Both the position numbers and the translations under genes were made by a program. Below are positions 60,911-64,000 of a stretch of DNA of 64,000 nucleotides, piece by piece (position 1 is the stretch's first letter; each line of letters opens with the position of its first letter). The stretch spans positions 49,712 to 113,711 of the forward strand of contig NZ_PXUP01000011.1 in NCBI RefSeq assembly GCF_003324185.1, in the 5' to 3' direction. The DNA comes from Faecalibacterium prausnitzii. Its GTDB lineage: Bacteria; Bacillota; Clostridia; Oscillospirales; Ruminococcaceae. The notes below the pieces were generated by a model, which saw only the letters and a list, made by a program, of their open reading frames with translations, was not told where the DNA came from and searched no databases.

Positions 60911-61840
60911 ATGAAAACAACATGGCTGCACAGCATGGTTCAGGGTGACGCGACCCAATATTACCGCAAACGAAACGGCATTATGGTGGAACACATGGTT
61001 CGTCCGGCAAACTTTGATATGCGGTACAACCACTTCCATCAGGAGTACGAAATTTATCTCCTGCTCCGTGGGCGGCGGCAGATGTTCTTTGAGAACCGCG
61101 CCTATGAAGCACAGGCCGGGAACCTGATTCTCGTGGACAGCGGCCAGATTCATATGTCCCATTCCATCGTGGGAGACCCGGAAACCGAATACGAGCGAGT
61201 GATCCTCTATGTAGACTGGGACATTGTGGAAAAGGTCGATAAGATGTTCCCGGAACTGAAGATCGGTGCGTTCTTCCACAAGCACTACGGAATTTACGAA
61301 CTGACCCCGAAGCAGACAGCGAATACCCGCCGATTGTTTCTGCAAATCATGGAGGAACTGGACAAGGCAGAGCCTATGAGCCAGACCGCTATTCTTTCGG
61401 AGTTGATTCTAGGCTTCATCTACTTCCGGCGCAGCAATCAGCAGGTCGCCTGCCTGAACGATGTGCAGGAGGGTAAGGCCAGCGGCGGAAAGTTCGATGC
61501 AGTCTACCAAATCTCAGACTACATTTCCGATCACTTTCAGGAAAAGCTCTCGCTGGACAGCCTTGCCGAGCAGTTTTATATCAGCAAGTATTATCTCAGC
61601 CGTTCCTTCCATGAAGTGACTGGCTTCGGCATCAACGAATACATCAACATCCTGCGGGTAAAAAAAGCGCAGAGCCTGTTAGAAACAACAACACTTTCCG
61701 TTTCCGAAATCGCAAGCCGTACCGGGTTTGAGAGCATCACCTATCTGGGACGTGTGTTCAAGAAATATCAACACGTTACGCCTGCACAATATCGAAAATC
61801 GCTTACTTCAACCGCTGAGAAAAACAATACAAATACATGA
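60911..61840 (+). CDS. AraC family regulator next to GH105
   Basis: The 309 residues have an N-terminal cupin sensor (NHFHQEYEIYLLLRG, AGNLILVDSGQIHM) and a C-terminal double helix-turn-helix (LSLDSLAEQFYISKYYLSRSF and VSEIASRTGFESITYLGRVF). Start at 60911, preceded by AAAGGAG. It lies 10 bases before the GH105 gene, so it probably controls use of the rhamnogalacturonan disaccharides. Confidence 0.9.
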   Translation: MKTTWLHSMVQGDATQYYRKRNGIMVEHMVRPANFDMRYNHFHQEYEIYLLLRGRRQMFFENRAYEAQAGNLILVDSGQIHMSHSIVGDPETEYERVILYVDWDIVEKVDKMFPELKIGAFFHKHYGIYELTPKQTANTRRLFLQIMEELDKAEPMSQTAILSELILGFIYFRRSNQQVACLNDVQEGKASGGKFDAVYQISDYISDHFQEKLSLDSLAEQFYISKYYLSRSFHEVTGFGINEYINILRVKKAQSLLETTTLSVSEIASRTGFESITYLGRVFKKYQHVTPAQYRKSLTSTAEKNNTNT

Positions 61841-61850
61841 GGTGTTTTTT

Positions 61851-62978
61851 ATGGCAAACGAAATCAAAAAAGAACTGATTCAGAAAAAGCTGGATCTTGT
61901 TATCCAGAAGCTGATGCACCTTGGTGCCCCCGAAAACGAGGACACTTTGAAAGAAGGCGGCGAGGCCATCGGATTTTTTAGCCGTGACTTCGGCATCAAG
62001 GAGTGGGACTGGCCGCAGGGCATCGGCCTGTACGGACTGCTCAAAATCGCCAAGATACAGGATTCGGAGGAATACCGCACCTTCCTGCATGATTGGTTCA
62101 AGGAGAATATTGCGCAGGGTCTGCCTTCCCGCAATATCAACACGACTACTCCGCTGCTGACTCTGTGTGAATTGAACGAGCTTTACCACGACCCTGAGTT
62201 TGAAGCCCTTTGTCTGGATTGGGCAAAGTGGCTGATGGAGTGCATCCCGCGTACCCGTGAGGGTGGCTTTCAGCACGTCACCAGTGCCAACGGCGACCGT
62301 CAGGGCGTTCGTCTAAACGAGAGCGAGATGTGGATCGACACCCTGTTCATGACCGTCTTGTTCCTCAATCGGATGGGCCAGAAGTACGGCAAGCAGGAGT
62401 GGATCGACGAATCCATTAAGCAGGTGCTGATGCACATCAAGTATCTGTACGATACCCACACCGGTCTGTTCTTCCACGGCTGGTCGTTCAATCGGATGGA
62501 CAACTTTGGCGGCGTGTTCTGGTGCCGCGGCAACAGCTGGTTCACGCTGGGTATTCTGGACTATCTGGATATGTTTAAGGGTACGCTGAATCAGGGCGTC
62601 AAGACGTTCATTCTGGATACCTACAAAGCACAGGTGCGCGCACTGCGTGACCTTCAGGGTGAGGACGGCCTTTGGCATACGGTTCTGGATGACTCCACCA
62701 GCTACGAAGAAACTTCCGGCTCTGCTGCTATCACCGCTGGCATCCTGAAAGGCATCCGCATGGGGATTCTGGATGATTCCTACCTGCCCTGTGCCAAGAA
62801 AGCTATCCGTGCAATCCTCAAGAACATCGACACCGATGGTACGGTGCTGAAAGTATCCGGCGGTACGGGTATGGGCTACGACCGCGACCACTACAAAAAC
62901 ATTCTGATTGCTCCCATGGCATACGGCCAGTCGCTGACCATCCTTGCACTGGTGGAAGCACTGGAAACCCTTGAATGA
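61851..62978 (+). CDS. Unsaturated rhamnogalacturonyl hydrolase, GH105 (YteR-like)
   Basis: GH105 enzymes hydrolyse the unsaturated uronyl-rhamnose disaccharides made by rhamnogalacturonan lyases, releasing L-rhamnose. The 375 residues match the (alpha/alpha)6 family: IKEWDWPQGIGLYGLLK, the substrate site VRLNESEMWIDTLFM with the catalytic Asp region, GGVFWCRGNSWFTLGI and WHTVLDDSTSYEETSGSAA. No signal peptide, so it is cytoplasmic and needs an importer. The local TRAP importer is deleted. Start 61851 follows GAGGTG at six bases. Confidence 0.92.
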   Translation: MANEIKKELIQKKLDLVIQKLMHLGAPENEDTLKEGGEAIGFFSRDFGIKEWDWPQGIGLYGLLKIAKIQDSEEYRTFLHDWFKENIAQGLPSRNINTTTPLLTLCELNELYHDPEFEALCLDWAKWLMECIPRTREGGFQHVTSANGDRQGVRLNESEMWIDTLFMTVLFLNRMGQKYGKQEWIDESIKQVLMHIKYLYDTHTGLFFHGWSFNRMDNFGGVFWCRGNSWFTLGILDYLDMFKGTLNQGVKTFILDTYKAQVRALRDLQGEDGLWHTVLDDSTSYEETSGSAAITAGILKGIRMGILDDSYLPCAKKAIRAILKNIDTDGTVLKVSGGTGMGYDRDHYKNILIAPMAYGQSLTILALVEALETLE

Positions 62979-63254
62979 TATTTCACTGAGGCTTTTGTTG
63001 CTGCGCAAACGCGAGCTTGCCTATGGCAGGCGGAGCAGGCTCATCATGCCCCAGCAAAGAAAAGCAGAGCGTTCCCGACTGCTGGGTATCCGTAAAACAG
63101 TTTTCGAAAAATGACACGGCAACTGCCTGTCAGGATTGGTTACGGAGTACCCGGCTAGGCCGAGGAAGCATCAAGTCCCATGTCCGCACCGTTAAGGTGT
63201 TGGGTATGGGGCTTTTTGCATTTCAGGAACGTATACACCTCTGGAAAGGTGTAA
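62979..63254. mobile_element. Start of a probable mobile element
   Basis: No gene is supported here; an 81-codon frame at 63017-63262 has no ribosome binding site and no familiar motif. The composition differs from the preceding gene, and the sequence runs into the oriT-like hairpins, so the element edge probably lies near 62990. I could not define an attachment core. Confidence 0.4.
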
Positions 63255-63283
63255 CACACTAGACTTTGTACCAAAGTCGTGTG
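63255..63283. repeat. oriT-like hairpin 1
   Basis: CACAC-TA-GACTTTG pairs with CAAAGTC-GTGTG with a TA bulge. The left side, TAACACACTAGACTTT, resembles the left side of hairpin 3. Confidence 0.6.
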
Positions 63284-63399
63284 CCAAGGGTGCTGCGCCC
63301 CTTTGGAATCCCTGCTTACATCGCCTGTGGGCGATGTAGATTCGCCGCACAGAAAGCTCTCACAAAAGGCACACCCGGCTGTCTGCGGCGAGGAGAAGG

Positions 63400-63415
63400 C
63401 ACTTCTGCGGAAGTG
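63400..63415. repeat. oriT-like hairpin 2
   Basis: CACTTC-TGCG-GAAGTG small hairpin directly upstream of hairpin 3. Confidence 0.6.
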
Positions 63416-63421
63416 TAATAA

Positions 63422-63466
63422 CCCACTATGACACTTTCATCCCTGTGGTCTGCAAAGTGTAGTGGG
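63422..63466. repeat. oriT-like hairpin 3
   Basis: CCCACT-ATG-ACACTTT (63422-63437) pairs with AAAGTGT-AGTGGG (63454-63466) around a 16-base loop. Clustered imperfect inverted repeats of this kind are typical of transfer origins in Firmicute conjugative elements; no relaxase gene is inside the window. Confidence 0.6.
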
Positions 63467-63512
63467 CTCTCCGAGGGGGAACGGCTGTATAGGCTGCGTT
63501 TCGGGCAAATCG

Positions 63513-63553
63513 CTGCGTACGTGCGTACAGGAGGTTGGTACGCACGTACGCAG
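63513..63553. repeat. Perfect 16-bp inverted repeat with AGGAGG loop
   Basis: CTGCGTACGTGCGTAC (63513-63528) and its exact complement (63538-63553) flank a 9-base loop AGGAGGTTG. Each arm also contains a near-palindromic GTACGTGCGTAC. No downstream start codon uses the loop ribosome binding site at a normal distance. Confidence 0.85.
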
Positions 63554-63668
63554 TAAAATGGTCAAGTTCTATAATATAGGGGGTGCGTTTCGATCAGCAA
63601 TATGATATACTTACCTTAATCCGACAATTCACCCCTTTGCCATTAGTTGCTATGCTATGGAGGTTATT

Positions 63669-63857
63669 ATGGAAAACCTTGTCATGTACGGCCTGATTAA
63701 AATTTGGTGGATTTTTCCATTTGCTTTCGTTTTCTCATTGGTTGCGGCTATTAAAGAAGCTGTCAAAGATGGTTCTAATGATTTGAAGTATGCGCTAATT
63801 TCCGCAGTTAGCTTATTTATTCTTGTGGCTGTTTGTATGCCTTACTATAATTACTAG
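63669..63857 (+). CDS. Small two-segment membrane protein of the mobile element
   Basis: The 62 residues have two hydrophobic stretches (IWWIFPFAFVFSLVAAI and YALISAVSLFILVAV) separated by a short charged loop, ending MPYYNY. GGAGG lies five bases before ATG 63669, which I prefer over ATG 63657. No family recognised. Lower GC than the chromosome genes, consistent with transfer. Confidence 0.65.
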   Translation: MENLVMYGLIKIWWIFPFAFVFSLVAAIKEAVKDGSNDLKYALISAVSLFILVAVCMPYYNY

Positions 63858-64000
63858 TAAGCAGGGTTTGGGGCAGGCACGCCCCAACAAGAAGCTGTCC
63901 CAAAGGGGCAGGAAATTTTCAAAAATTGAAAATTTGTGGCCACGGGACGATTCTTGCTCTCACGAAAACCCATACTTTTTGAAAAAACGCTTTTCGCAGC
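63858..64000. other. Non-coding end of window within the probable element
   Basis: Contains a GGGGC-AGGCAC-GCCCC hairpin near 63871-63887 and an AT-rich palindrome AAATTTTC-AAAAATT-GAAAATTT near 63911-63934. No gene start is seen. Confidence 0.4.

Noticed and set aside
63017..63262. 81-codon open frame at the start of the mobile element
   Set aside because: No ribosome binding site, no hydrophobic or domain pattern, and it runs into hairpin 1.
63255..63553. CRISPR array
   Set aside because: Repeats are inverted pairs, not regularly spaced direct repeats.

Overview
The window reads as a chromosome segment from a Faecalibacterium-like member of the Oscillospiraceae. Coding DNA is GC-rich and start sites have strong AGGAGG-type ribosome binding sites. 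Gene order is Firmicute-like (infC-rpmI-rplT; ftsY-smc-rnc-plsX-trmFO-topA-dprA), and small palindromic repeats sit between genes. The taxonomic call is inference from gene content. No rRNA, recognisable tRNA or CRISPR array was seen.

Layout. 1-13.2 kb, all minus strand: ftsY (cut by the window edge), smc, rnc, plsX, trmFO, topA, dprA, a SpoU-type rRNA methyltransferase, then rplT, rpmI and infC behind a structured leader with an attenuator; infC most likely starts at AUU. 13.2-20.3 kb: addA and addB. 20.4-29.3 kb: ruvX, a cyclophilin-type lipoprotein, a DUF1292 protein, a structured RNA (candidate 6S RNA), a cysteine-less peroxiredoxin-fold protein, a DUF378 membrane protein, ispE, an aminotransferase with its Lrp-type regulator, an ACT/UPF0210 pair, and a SpoIIR-like protein with a peptidoglycan-binding protein. 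29.4-39.6 kb: sbcD-sbcC, small conserved proteins, pepV-type dipeptidase, small multidrug export family protein, exonuclease III and a MATE transporter.

39.9-47 kb is the most interesting block. A candidate small RNA is followed by a secreted Tp47-like protein, two FMN-binding proteins with three flavin domains in total, and a NapH-like membrane 4Fe-4S protein. Convergent to these lies a small glycine-zipper protein followed by a P1B ATPase whose membrane motif is Ser-Cys-Ala and whose N-terminal metal domain lacks CxxC. I read this pair as a ferrosome-type (fezA/fezB-like) locus. Near-identical inverted repeats TTAG-N6-CTAA/TTAA lie at the outer ends of both transcription units, twice before the redox operon and once before the ATPase operon. 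This suggests one metal-responsive DtxR/IdeR-like regulon joining flavin-based electron transfer to iron storage or transport.

47-53.5 kb: MgtE, then an AgrC/LytTR-type two-component system divergent from a degenerate receiver protein and a large lipoprotein, with a direct repeat between the two promoters. 53.6-63 kb is accessory: a serine recombinase gene broken by a one-base frameshift; an L-rhamnose cluster (AraC regulator, rhaB, frameshifted rhaA, rhaD, rhaM); the in-frame scar of a deleted TRAP transporter; and an AraC regulator with a GH105 unsaturated rhamnogalacturonyl hydrolase. Together these point to pectin (rhamnogalacturonan) use that is partly decaying in this strain. The last kilobase has oriT-like hairpins, a perfect 16-bp palindrome and a small membrane protein, and looks like the edge of a conjugative or mobilisable element.
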